18,876 nucleotides of DNA from Gloeopeniophorella convolvens (Eukaryota > Basidiomycota > Agaricomycetes > Russulales): the NCBI GenBank assembly GCA_022496205.1, contig WTXD01000193.1, forward strand, positions 1 through 18,876, given 5' to 3'. Under the pieces are notes generated by a model. The model did no database searches, was not told the DNA's origin, and worked only from the letters and a program-made list of their open reading frames with translations. Every line of letters starts with the position of its first letter. Positions within the stretch are counted from its first letter, which is position 1. Made by a program: the position numbers and the translations under genes. Shown here in pieces: positions 1-8,291 of the stretch.

Positions 1-740
1 GTTACGACAAGCCTACTCTGCTTCTCCTCTTCGGTATCGTCCCGGACCCGGGATCTCTTAGAGGAGGTGGGGACTCGGGGACTCTTAGGGGTGAAAACGA
101 CCGGCTTGCGAAGGATTTCTTGAAGCGATATAAGCATGTCAATACAGGGCAGGTTGCAGATAATGAAGGTATGCAGCTCACTGAGAAGGCGCAATTTGCG
201 AGTGGTCTGATTTATGCAGCACTCCTGCACCAGCGATGTGAGCCACGGATATTCCTTGAAGAGTTGCAACACGTTATTTTTTGACTCTGTGCCAAACCTG
301 TTATATTTGCTGTCTAGTAGATCACAGCCATCGACAACTGTTGTAAGGACGAAGCGTGCAGCCACAGGGTTCAACGGTGTCTTGGCTATGTAGGGATCGG
401 CGAGAACGCAGAAGATATCTCCAAGTTCCGCGTCAAGACGCTCATGCTCTCTATCGGGGAGGTCATCTAGCACCATTTCGCTGGCCTCTTCCCCAGCAAC
501 AGCCAGGTTAGGGTGTCCTTCGACATCTTCCACTGATTCAGCAACAGCCTGCATGATGAAGAGGATCGGTGTCACAGCCTGAGCCGGCGCGAGCGGAGCT
601 GGCGAGGGCTGAGACGAGCGAGGTTCAGTAAGTCGGTCTCGATGTGAGCCGGTCCTCGAAGGCGCACGTGAATGTGCACGGGATCCTGGGTAAGACGTGA
701 TGTCTGAAGCTGGAGGCAATCGGCCTCCGGTACGTCGAGT
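1..740 (-). CDS. Hypothetical protein, open at the left window edge
   Basis: An uninterrupted minus-strand frame runs from a TGA at 741-743 to the window edge, about 246 codons. The first in-frame ATG is at 554, giving at least 184 residues, but coding-like sequence (Ser/Pro/Arg-rich, with SHRDRLTEPRSSQPSPAP) continues upstream of it, so the true start may be higher or in an earlier exon. Downstream of the ATG the protein looks globular and helical (SVEDVEGHP, FCVLADPYIAKTP, NVLQLFKEYPWLTSLVQEC, LLSELHTFIICNLPCIDML). It then turns into a basic and acidic tail (PRVPTSSKRSRVRDD) that resembles a C-terminus, though the stop lies outside. I recognise no family, catalytic motif, signal peptide or membrane segment. 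It may be a gene of another mobile element, since the whole surrounding region is transposon-derived. The open frame is certain; function is unknown. Confidence 0.5.
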
Positions 741-1144
741 TCAAAGCTGAAGACCTCACGATGCTTGGGCGAACAAGTCCCTCACGCGGATTCCCTGGTA
801 ACCTCGTCGATTGACAAAGGAGAACAGGCTTAAGGCCTTAGAGTACAACTGCTACGCCTTAAGTACTACAAAGAGAATGGTTTACATAATGTCCTAGTAT
901 CGAGTCGTACCGAGTCAGAGCGGACTCAAGGTGGGTCTCCTAGGAAGAAGTACAGTAAAGGTCCAATGGCATAAGGGGTGCGTCAAGAAGAGTGAGGGAA
1001 CCGTATGACGAGTGAAAGATAAGCATCCCCGAGTCATTGAGTCGGAACAGAGCTCGTATCGTACATCGAAGATAAGCAGAAAAAGAAAACGTATAGTACA
1101 GTTCGTGACATTGCGTCCCTCTTACGTTCGAAGTCGCCCCGACT
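741..1144. other. Stretch without a recognisable gene
   Basis: Short frames exist on both strands, but none shows a domain, consistent codon use or splice sites that I can defend. It probably contains decayed sequence linking the two minus-strand fragments on either side. Confidence 0.4.
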
Positions 1145-1585
1145 TCAATCCTCGTTCTGCGTGCCGAAGTCCACATCGTGATCGCTCGTACCTTCGCGCC
1201 TCTCTGCCGGTCCCTGCCTCGCCGTACGCCTCGCCAACAGCGTATCTTCATCTGCCCAAATCCGACTCGACCAGTGGTGCAGGAGTGGTGTGACGCGGTT
1301 AGTCGAATGCTGCCGCATGTTGTGAACCGCCTGTACGTGGGACTCGAGATAGGCAGCCTCGAGTCGTCGTCAGATTTGAAGGATGCGCATGTTCGCGTCC
1401 GCGCGCTTCCTCTCCAACTCATCGATGTCGTACTGGACGCGCTTCCTCTTACGCATCTCCTGACCTAGACGGAACGCATCGGCGGTGAGTCCGTCATCCC
1501 ACAGGTCTCGAACGATGCCGAGGAGATGGTTGTCCTGCGCCCAGGCTCCTAACCAGCCGGCCTTGGGAGTGTTGCTATAGATCAC
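1145..1585 (-). pseudogene. Broken gene fragment of unknown family
   Basis: The minus strand reads from about 1577 with NTPKAGWLGAWAQDNHLL, then a charged helical stretch (LGQEMRKRKRVQYDIDELER) to a TGA at 1370-1372. The same frame continues for 74 more codons with similar character (RRLEAAYLESHVQAVHNMRQ) to a TGA at 1145-1147. The sequence on both sides of the first TGA reads as one amphipathic, coiled-coil-like segment, so I infer a nonsense mutation. There is no ATG at the upstream end. An AG just before the CAACACTCCC block could be a splice acceptor, which would make this an internal exon. The family is not recognised. Confidence 0.4.
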
Positions 1586-1779
1586 AGTTCTGGATTTGAT
1601 GTTTTATGACACTTCTATGAGAAAACATATACCTGCCTCTTTGAGAATATTCCCACATCATGTTTTTCAACGCAAAACATACATATGCCTAATTTGGATG
1701 ACGGAAAAGACCGACGGCACGTTCCGAAGTTCAAGTACAGATTAACCTTAAGTTGCGCAACACTCCCAAGGACGGCTGG
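1553..1779. repeat. 23-bp inverted repeat flanking 181 bp
   Basis: Positions 1553-1575 and 1757-1779 are reverse complements at 22 of 23 positions. Read outward, each arm encodes NTPK(A/D)GW, on the minus strand at left and the plus strand at right. Similarity stops at the arm edges, so the arms look like a short shared exon start arranged head to head. Confidence 0.7.
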
Positions 1780-1940
1780 CAAACAATGTAAGGTCCCACG
1801 CCACTTCAAAACAAAGCCAAAGCTCGTTCGGTGACTCATGGGGAAATCCACCGGCGATGGCGGCGCAAAGTCATGGGGATGGGCGATAAGCAGCCGCAGG
1901 GCTGCGGGATGCGGAAGATCACTCGCGGTAACGGTTCTAA
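1586..1940. other. Spacer between divergent fragments
   Basis: Apart from the inverted-repeat arm at 1757-1779, this A+T-richer stretch has no frame I can support. It may hold upstream exons or the promoter of the DUF6589-type gene that follows. Short overlapping frames at 1831-2335 carry no recognisable motif. Confidence 0.35.
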
Positions 1941-3554
1941 GTCGACTTCGAAATTCCTCTGCCGCCTGTGGCCTGCCGCGGATTCATCCTCTTGGACGCC
2001 GACTCCAACACTATGCTACGGGACGACGAGCTGGCCACTATCTTGGGCGTTTTTCGGGACTTCTCACCGTCCGACGTCATCACCGCCCTTCTGAACTCGC
2101 GCGCTCATTCTGCTGCTGCGTCGTCTTTCGTCTCGATGCTCCCCATCCTCTTTACGACGCTTCAAAATCATCCTTGGACAGCCGCGAGGGTCAAACAGCT
2201 CATTTTACAAGCATCCGAAGACATCTACCGTCAGGACATCTGCCTTCTTATAGCCAAGAAGAGCGGGTGGCAGTTCGGCGCGTGGAACGCATCCGCGGAG
2301 CAGCTCATCAACTTCTCGCTCATCTCTATGGCTGATCAACTCTCTCAGCAGGCTCCATCTGTCTGGAGTCTTTTGGGCATCTTGCTGAATGCAGACCTGA
2401 CGCGGGAGATTCGTCGGATGCAGGCGCTCATGACGGGGACGGTTCAACCAGCGGGCAGCAACGACGAGGACGCCTGGGACGAGGATGACGAATATTTTGC
2501 TCGTCTTGACGAAGAAGGAGGCCTGGAGGCCAGGATCGACCAGTCCGAGGACATAGAGAAGGACGTCAACAATGGAGATGGGATGTCGAAGAGGCAGCGT
2601 CGCGCGATCACTCGGAGAACGATGCTACTTCGTATAGTACGTGTATGAGTCCATTGTGACCTTTATTCAACACTGACCGGGGTATCACAGAAGCGCGTTG
2701 CTATTATGAGTGTCTTGATGCAGTCTACGAATCAGAAATGCAATTCTATGGCTTCCTTGATTGGGTTGTTTTGCCACTCGACGTCAACCCCGGAGCTCGT
2801 CGTTGAGATGCTCGCGCACACGGGACTCTCGATTTCCTCAACCGCTGTGCATAATATCGTGAACTCCCTGTCAAAGGACGCGCATATGCAGCTGCGCAAG
2901 CTTGCAAGCACTCGGCTGGCAAGTTTTGTCTATGATAACTTTGACATGGACTTCAAATCTTGGTCCCACACGGCTGACAAACCTGGAAGCACGCTCATCC
3001 ACGCAACATCAGCATTCGCGTTCCCTCTGCAACACGGTGTTACACCAGATGACCTCAAGCATGTGGAGGTGCTATGGTCAAATAGTCCTCTCAACCCATC
3101 CATTCCCGACAGCGCAAAGCGCGCCCCGCGATCCTGGCTCGATGCGATGGATGCGAAGTACTCGGCCCGTGGGCCCAGAGCCACAGTTCCGAACACTATC
3201 CCTCCGCCCAATGTCAGTAACCCTGCGCAGGGACTCGCAGTGGGGAAGCATACCCTCGCATGGCATTTTCGGAGCGCTCTGGTCAATCATTGCCCAGGAT
3301 TTGAACATTTCAGGAATGTGTTGGGGAGCCCGGATGAGGTCATGCAGATTCCCGTTGTCAAGACACCTACCGTTCCATGTCGCGCAATGGACATCGATCA
3401 ATCCACTAACGATGGCCAAGCAGATATCATCGAGAACTTATTTGAGCAGGCAAATATCGGCGCCCCAGAGGATAGTCCAAAGGCCCTTGACATCACGGAG
3501 CATGTCATTCTCTTCCACGGTGACCTTGGCACAGGTGAACGCTTCCATTCCATC
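1941..3554 (+). pseudogene. DUF6589-type fungal protein, cut short by the retrotransposon
   Basis: Exon 1 (1941-2636) opens after a TAA at 1938-1940; its start is unclear, with first in-frame ATG at 2013 and a possible acceptor AG at 1940-1941. A 54-nt intron (2637-2690) has donor GTACGT, branch CTGAC and acceptor CACAG, and joins LLRI to KRVAIMSVLM in phase 0. Exon 2 carries the blocks I associate with DUF6589: NQKCNSMASLIGLF, VVEMLAHTGLSIS, YDNFDMDFKSW, then PVVKTPTVPCRAMD and HVILFHGDLGTGERF. An acidic linker (NDEDAWDEDDEYF) sits before the intron. This family is repeated in Agaricomycete genomes and is probably transposon-derived; its role is unknown. Family resemblance ends just after GDLGTGER, where the gypsy LTR begins at 3555. 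The apparent stop at 3567-3569 lies inside the LTR. The rest of the gene should lie beyond the retrotransposon. Confidence 0.65.
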
Positions 3555-3817
3555 TGTCACGAACACTAAGGCCTCAAGGAGGTCGAACTGCTCAGAACAC
3601 TAGAGCAAATCCAGCCTTACCAGTAAATACCCTACGCGTCGCTCACAATGCAACGCGTACCACTCACATTGCGACTACAAGTCGAAATGCATCACGTGAC
3701 CCTTCGCCCCCATTCCTCGCCCTACTCCCTAATGGCCAATTAACCCTGGAATACCCCCAAGATCCCGGACTAGGGATCTCTCAGAATGGCCATATTACTC
3801 GTCCCAAAGTAACCAGA

Positions 3818-3831
3818 ACCTTGATCAAGGT
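3818..3831. promoter_or_regulatory. 14-bp perfect palindrome in U3
   Basis: ACCTTGATCAAGGT reads the same on both strands. Such dyads can bind dimeric transcription factors, but no factor can be named from the sequence. It lies about 175 bp upstream of the TATA box. Confidence 0.3.
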
Positions 3832-4004
3832 GAAACACTTCATGCGTCCTCTTTGGGACTCTGATCATCAAGAACTCCATGGGGCCTCAAGCCCCACTCT
3901 GCAATGGAATCTAAGAAGCGTATCAGAGAGGAGAGGTTATGGGGAATCCCCTCTGGAATCCCCATCAGTAATTAGACCAGATTCGTCTGGGGGATCTCCA
4001 GTAG

Positions 4005-4012
4005 TATATAAG
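4005..4012 (+). promoter_or_regulatory. TATA box of the LTR promoter
   Basis: TATATAAG stands in otherwise C-rich sequence about 200 bp before the LTR end. This is a normal place for the U3/R border, and transcription would be expected to start near 4035-4045. Confidence 0.6.
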
Positions 4013-4147
4013 ACCCCCATGTATCGCCCAGTGGTCCTCAGACTGTCCATCTGTGGCACTCTCATCTGTACCTAGCACTGCAATAGCACTGTTAGTGTGT
4101 TCCCCCTCGTATCTGCAATACTCGCAGCTCATCTTCTGTTCCCCCCT

Positions 4148-4234
4148 ATGACGCTCTCCAAAACCTCTGCTATCCTCTCTGCGCGCACCCCGCGAGTGAG
4201 TCCTGACATTTGGACAGTCTCTTACACCCTCTGA
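4148..4234 (+). CDS. Short upstream frame in U5, in phase with leader frame 1
   Basis: The first ATG downstream of the expected transcription start opens 28 codons, ending at TGA 4232-4234. The frame is identical to that of the long frame that follows (4235-5764). So either this is an upstream ORF, or the TGA is a mutation (CGA to TGA would fit) and the long frame once began here. A textbook donor, GTGAGT, lies at 4196-4201, but none of the AGs at 4217, 4238 or 4250 joins it to frame 1 in phase. The -3 base is C, a weak start context. Confidence 0.35.
   Translation: MTLSKTSAILSARTPRVSPDIWTVSYTL
4211..4228 (+). other. Primer-binding site
   Basis: TGGACAGTCTCTTACACC starts with TGG, the complement of a tRNA CCA end, 2 nt after the LTR end. 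This is the standard position for the minus-strand primer. I cannot name the tRNA. Confidence 0.6.
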
Positions 4235-5764
4235 TCAGCTGCGACCCTAGTGTCTTACTCTTACTCTGGAATCACTGCACCCCGGACTGCGCTCCTCTCG
4301 GACCGTACTCAACCTCAGGCACTGATTCGCCCCTCGTCCTATCTTGACCTTGACGCTCCCACCTCTGGACCGTCCAACCCCCTTGACTACGGCACTCCCA
4401 CTCGCGGACTGTCTCCTGAACTCCAGTACCCTCCTCTTGTCTCCACTCCTCGTCCTCCGCCTACACCATCATACCATCCTCGCTCCCCATCTCCGATCGA
4501 CGTCGAACCAGGACAGATCCTCGACATCCTCACTGTACCACCTCGCTCTCCCTCTCCTCATCACTCGGCCTTTGACTTTCTAGTCCGCCTCAGAGCGCAA
4601 CAAGTGCAAGAACGCTTTGCAGAAATCCTGCGCACCTCAGCCGTCCCACAGTCTCCTATCCCTGGCCCCTCTACTGGTGAACAAGCTCCCAGCCCCTTGG
4701 TCGAGTCTACTCCAGCCTCCCCTTTCCTATCCACTCCCCAGCCTCGCCCTGCGCGTTCTTCACCTCCTTACTCCCCTTCGCATCTCTCTATCCTTGCCCC
4801 TTCTCCTCATCCTGCATCGTCGACGCATACTCCTGCGCTCAGTCCTGCTCCTGCTCCTGCTCCTCATCCTATATCAACTCCCATACCCTCGCGAGCAGCG
4901 ACGGTATCCCCTTTAATTTTCGCACCCAATCCAGCACCTGCTCCCGCCCTTGAAATCTTAGTTGACGTCGCAGTTGAGCAAATCCCAGACCACGCACCTC
5001 CTCCATACCAGGCTCCACCTCGTCGCTCTCCCTCCATCTCTGAGTTCAGTGAGGACCTCACTGACTACGCCGAGAACCACTTCGTTCTCCCTCGCCGTGC
5101 ACTATCCCCTGACTGCGCTCACACCAACCACTACTACCACGAGCGCATCGCCCAAGTCCTACACGGTTACCCAGCAGCAGTCGGCAACCATCACCAGCCT
5201 TTCCACGTCCCTCGCATCAGCAGTGCCCTTTACTACCTCACCCACTTCGACGAATTCCTCCCTGAAGTATGCCCCTTCAGGTCGATCATCCTCCCCAAGC
5301 ACTACATCACCATCCCTTCCACGTGCGTGAACGGAGACGGTCCACCATACGCACCACAGTACATCTGCGCCGTCACCGCTTACACTCCCCCTTGTAGAGA
5401 ACTCCCCCTTGGTGCCATCCGTTACGACTTCACCTACCACCTCATCCACACCTTCAAAAACCTCGCGTTCGGCACCCAACGACTCTATGAAGGAGCAAGA
5501 ATTCCCATTCGTCATATTGATTTCCTCGACGGCCGTGTCCTCACCACTGAAGGCAACCTCCACTTCAATCACGGTCGCCTTATCCGCATCGACAACCGGT
5601 ACTCCGTCGTGAACGACGCCTGCAGCCTTTACCCCCACCTCAAACTCTTCACCGCCTACGCTCGCGTTCCCAACAACATCAAGCAGATAGGCGACGATCC
5701 CTTCCTCGTTATCGACTCCAACCTCCTCGCCATCGTCCATATTCCGGTAGAAGAGTTCCTGTAA
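4235..5764 (+). CDS. Leader frame 1, unknown protein of the gypsy element
   Basis: An open frame of 509 codons ends at TAA 5762-5764. The first half is disordered, rich in Pro and Ser (repeated SPSP, PAPAPAP from a CTCCTG hexamer run near 4845-4866). The second half, from about the HYYHERIAQVLHGYP segment, looks folded (SIILPKHYITIPSTCVNG, GRLIRIDNRYSVVND, DPFLVIDSNLLAIVHIP). There is no methionine codon anywhere in the frame. It is in phase with the ATG at 4148 but separated by a TGA. It may start at a non-AUG codon (for example GTG 4250), be spliced, or be a damaged longer gene. I recognise no gag, env or enzyme motif, and no membrane segment. Codon choice (C-ending, strongly pyrimidine-rich) matches gag, so it belongs to the same element. 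Confidence 0.6.
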   Translation, partial: SAATLVSYSYSGITAPRTALLSDRTQPQALIRPSSYLDLDAPTSGPSNPLDYGTPTRGLSPELQYPPLVSTPRPPPTPSYHPRSPSPIDVEPGQILDILTVPPRSPSPHHSAFDFLVRLRAQQVQERFAEILRTSAVPQSPIPGPSTGEQAPSPLVESTPASPFLSTPQPRPARSSPPYSPSHLSILAPSPHPASSTHTPALSPAPAPAPHPISTPIPSRAATVSPLIFAPNPAPAPALEILVDVAVEQIPDHAPPPYQAPPRRSPSISEFSEDLTDYAENHFVLPRRALSPDCAHTNHYYHERIAQVLHGYPAAVGNHHQPFHVPRISSALYYLTHFDEFLPEVCPFRSIILPKHYITIPSTCVNGDGPPYAPQYICAVTAYTPPCRELPLGAIRYDFTYHLIHTFKNLAFGTQRLYEGARIPIRHIDFLDGRVLTTEGNLHFNHGRLIRIDNRYSVVNDACSLYPHLKLFTAYARVPNNIKQIGDDPFLVIDSNLLAIVHIPVEEFL

Positions 5765-5858
5765 ACCAAGTAAAATCAGTCGACTATCCTGTACCAGTAG
5801 TAGTATCTGCCCAATCGTTTTCTAGAGTGCGTAGCACCTCTGTGGGAGATACTATTGA

Positions 5859-6785
5859 CTCAGACTCGACTCAGTGGAAGCACCACCCCAAGTATTGCTT
5901 GAAGGACTCCATCTGATCCCTTACAACGACGACAATCGCCTAACCTTTGACCAAGCCTACCGACGCTTCTTCGACAAATATTATCAAGTCCTTCATCGCA
6001 TTATCCGACTCCAGTTCTACGACCCTCGTGCTCGCGTCCACGACTTTTCTACCGACACTCTAGTTTGCTCTGACTCTTGGCTCACTCCGGTCCTAACAAG
6101 ACTTCGGCGATCTCTCCCATTCGGACAACTCTTTGACAACGATCTACACCTCAGTCACTGGTTCAACGCTGAAAGGAACATTGTCCAAAGTGCTGTAGAA
6201 GAACAGCACCTCTTCTGGTTCCTTCAACGACCTAGCGGTGTACGCTGGGAACCCATCCAAACCACCAACCTCTGGCTCGAACTCGAGTTCTTCTGGTGGA
6301 ACATCGTCCAAGTCCACAAAGAACATCTCATTGAGAAAATCCTTACCGGCCATCGAATCTACTATCTTGAACGTTTCATCACTACTCCGTACCAGACTCG
6401 TCTCCATTTCGCTCAACTTGTCCTACTTCAAGAAAACCCTCTAGTACCTCTCTACTCTATCCGCTCCGGCCCCTTCTGCAACTATACCTTGCATCTGCAA
6501 GACGCACACTGGATCATAAGTAATCCTCTCGATCTCGACCTTATCCAATCAAGCAACGATTTCCTATATCCTGTACCACGACGACCTCCTCTTATTCCTC
6601 CAGCAACCCCTGAATCAGACACCGGAGAAAATAGTTGGAACAACGCCCCAAGCATCGTCAGCAACTTCAGCCTCGACGAAGAACAAGAAGTAACAGACAA
6701 CGACGTCCCCAGCATCCACACTATCAGCGACCTCGACCTACAAGACACCAGTGACCTTACCGACACCCAGTATTTAGAGATCTAG
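5859..6785 (+). CDS. Leader frame 2, unknown protein of the gypsy element
   Basis: The frame opens after TGA 5856-5858 and ends at TAG 6783-6785. A folded, aromatic-rich part (DQAYRRFFDKYYQVLHRII, SHWFNAERNIVQSAVEEQHL, LWLELEFFWWNIVQ, GHRIYYLERFITTPYQTRL) is followed by an acidic Ser/Thr-rich tail (SLDEEQEVTDNDVPS). No ATG occurs in frame. The gap after frame 1 (5765-5858) is open in the third frame and reads coding-like (VDYPVPVVVSAQSFSRVRS). The order frame 1, gap, frame 2 therefore steps -1 twice, which would fit two single-base losses in one ancestral gene. No family is recognised. Confidence 0.55.
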   Translation, partial: LRLDSVEAPPQVLLEGLHLIPYNDDNRLTFDQAYRRFFDKYYQVLHRIIRLQFYDPRARVHDFSTDTLVCSDSWLTPVLTRLRRSLPFGQLFDNDLHLSHWFNAERNIVQSAVEEQHLFWFLQRPSGVRWEPIQTTNLWLELEFFWWNIVQVHKEHLIEKILTGHRIYYLERFITTPYQTRLHFAQLVLLQENPLVPLYSIRSGPFCNYTLHLQDAHWIISNPLDLDLIQSSNDFLYPVPRRPPLIPPATPESDTGENSWNNAPSIVSNFSLDEEQEVTDNDVPSIHTISDLDLQDTSDLTDTQYLEI

Positions 6786-7355
6786 TCAGATCCTCCTGTA
6801 TCCTGTATTTTAGACTATCAGAGTCTTTCTGTCGCAATCCTGGCATCCAGACCTAATCGTCGACGGTCTCCCAGACACCGTCCTCCGACACCACTACCGC
6901 AAGTAGCGTTACCACCAGTACAACGTACGCCAACCCCTGAAGATCCAAGAAACCTCAGCAGAACCCGACTCATCGACATCCAACGTGATAACGTTGCGCA
7001 CCACCCAGAAATCATCTACATCGGCCAAACCTTGCCTACCCGAAACTACCTTGGTTTTCACAACTTCCGACGCTGGTGCAGAGAAGAATACAATCGTTGC
7101 CAACTCCGTATCATCAGTTTCCCCCACGATCTCCACGAACTCGCCAACTTTACTAGCGATCCTCTGCACTTTGAAGGCTATCTGTGGAAGCGATCTACAA
7201 GAATCTTTCGCGACCACATCGAAGAAGACTACGCCCGCATCGAACGCCATACCATTGATCGACGTCGTCCTATCCTTAACCACGCTTTCACCATCACATA
7301 TCATCACAACGTCAACACCTACACTGTGCAAGTTGTAGGACTCCCTATCATCTGA
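6786..7355 (+). CDS. Leader frame 3, unknown protein of the gypsy element
   Basis: This continues frame 2 in the same phase after the single TAG at 6783-6785, and ends at TGA 7353-7355. An Arg/Pro-rich stretch (RRRSPRHRPPTPLPQ) precedes a folded segment (EIIYIGQTLPTRNYLGFHNF, RRWCREEYNRCQLRII, WKRSTRIFRDHIEEDYARIE, FTITYHHNVNTYTVQVVGLP). It has no methionine codon. Readthrough of the TAG, or a CAG-to-TAG mutation in this copy, would make frames 2 and 3 one protein of roughly 490 residues. Function is unknown. Confidence 0.5.
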   Translation, partial: SDPPVSCILDYQSLSVAILASRPNRRRSPRHRPPTPLPQVALPPVQRTPTPEDPRNLSRTRLIDIQRDNVAHHPEIIYIGQTLPTRNYLGFHNFRRWCREEYNRCQLRIISFPHDLHELANFTSDPLHFEGYLWKRSTRIFRDHIEEDYARIERHTIDRRRPILNHAFTITYHHNVNTYTVQVVGLPII

Positions 7356-7365
7356 ATCACTCTTT

Positions 7366-7746
7366 ATGAGTACCGAATTCCAAAGATACATCAAAGAGAA
7401 CAATTGGAACGACCCTAGCCCAGAAGAAATCACTGACATCTCCCGACATCTACCTCCCGGAAGCATTATTAGGAAAATCAGACTTGACGAAGAAAGCGGA
7501 CACGTCTACGCCATCGCCACAGTCCTTGGACGAACTCTCGTCCTCGACGAGGCAACCAAGCAAACAGTTTTCACCACTTATCAAGTACCAGTCCTCGACG
7601 CACTCAACGCTTACTACCCACACGCCGATCAACTTCAAGGTTACGCCTGGGCGTCCTTAGAAGGACTTTACAAAGACAAGAAAGTCCGTTGGAACGAAGG
7701 AAGGAAACGGTGGCAATACTTCAACAACCAACCAGTGATATCCTGA
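7366..7746 (+). CDS. gag: Gag N-terminal part, cut off by an insertion
   Basis: ATG 7366 is the first in-frame ATG of any leader frame, 10 nt after frame 3 ends. The 126-codon frame begins MSTEFQRYIKENNW and ends VIS at TGA 7744-7746. The last residues come from the inserted element: without the insertion the frame runs on from ...YFNNQPV into the Pro-rich linker and the Gag core at 8296 onward. So this is the original Gag N-terminus, about 123 residues, and full-length Gag would be 601 residues. The domain (SIIRKIRLDEESGHVYAIATVL, GYAWASLEGLYKDKKVRW) is not one I can name. Confidence 0.65.
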   Translation: MSTEFQRYIKENNWNDPSPEEITDISRHLPPGSIIRKIRLDEESGHVYAIATVLGRTLVLDEATKQTVFTTYQVPVLDALNAYYPHADQLQGYAWASLEGLYKDKKVRWNEGRKRWQYFNNQPVIS

Positions 7747-8291
7747 GTCCAGCTAGAGATGTGGACCGAGGGGAGTTGCTATAGTCGCCAGGGGTGATGG
7801 GATGAGGATTGGGTGGTCGGATGAGCAATAGGGTGAGCTAGTGACTGCAAGGATCCGCTCGGAAACGCAAGGAAAGGACCCGAACTCGCAGGAACACAAC
7901 CTGAAGCTGACCCGAAGGTCCTGGAAGGCCTCGGGCCCTCCAGAGAGTGAGGGAGAGTCTCTGAACGCGACGCAGACCCGAAATGAGATGGGAGCACCGG
8001 GGAAAGGAAGCTTTTTGATCCAAAACACTACAGGATGCAGTACTACTGACTACGTGGGAACCTGAAGCCAAATCCGGTAGGTACAAGGGTTTCCTGCGAC
8101 CCGAAAGTGTAAAGGAACCAGGAAAGAAAAGGAAGTAATGGGAACTGCAATATACAAACGTACAGGCTTGCATCTGCGCTCAAGGGCAGTCTGGGGTCAC
8201 ATCCTTCGCTACCCAGCTCAACCCGATCGCTTCGCAGGGCAAAATACCCAGATCCGAGGTTTCCGAGCGTAGAGACCACTGGACCCTAACA
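7736..8291. mobile_element. 556-bp insertion in gag, solo-LTR-like or MITE-like
   Basis: This stretch begins TGATATCC and ends CCTAACA, and CCAG flanks it on both sides (7732-7735 and 8292-8295). TG...CA ends with a 4-bp duplication suggest a solo LTR; read on the minus strand it starts TGTTAGGGTCC. A weak end similarity (GAGTCCAG against GGGTCCAG) leaves a small DNA element possible. Composition is purine-rich where gag is pyrimidine-rich, and it holds eight ATGs where the surroundings hold none. GACCCGAA occurs four times (7877, 7909, 7975, 8098). I see no credible gene. Taking out one CCAG copy plus the element (560 bp) joins gag in frame. Confidence 0.7.

Larger units (their letters stand above)
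3555..4208 (+). repeat. 5' LTR of the gypsy element
   Basis: I place the boundaries by three agreeing signs. Similarity of the DUF6589-type protein stops at 3554. The segment begins TGTCACGA and ends TCCTGACA, so the ends form the inverted pair TGTCA/TGACA. A primer-binding site starts 2 nt after the end. A TATA box lies at 4005-4012, putting U3 at about 3555-4035. The second LTR is outside the window, so neither the ends nor the target duplication (perhaps CCATC at 3550-3554) can be confirmed here. Confidence 0.7.

Noticed and set aside
940..1422. A 160-codon minus-strand frame
   Set aside because: Its composition is random-looking, with no family motif. Another minus frame in the same stretch reads more like coding sequence.
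4196..4250. A 55-nt intron from GTGAGT to CTAG that would give leader frame 1 an AUG
   Set aside because: The splice signals are good but the join is out of phase with frame 1 and reaches a stop after 24 codons.
4845..4866. Hexamer CTCCTG run as a functional repeat
   Set aside because: It is simply the codon pattern of a Pro-Ala stretch in leader frame 1.
5159..5740. A 193-codon minus-strand frame opposite leader frame 1
   Set aside because: Its Val/Glu/Gly-rich translation is the antisense of the pyrimidine-rich leader frame. ATG depletion and continuity with gag style favour the plus strand.
7841..8065. Small frames inside the 556-bp insert
   Set aside because: They arise from low-stop purine-rich repeats, lack motifs, and lie within an insertion defined by its flanks.
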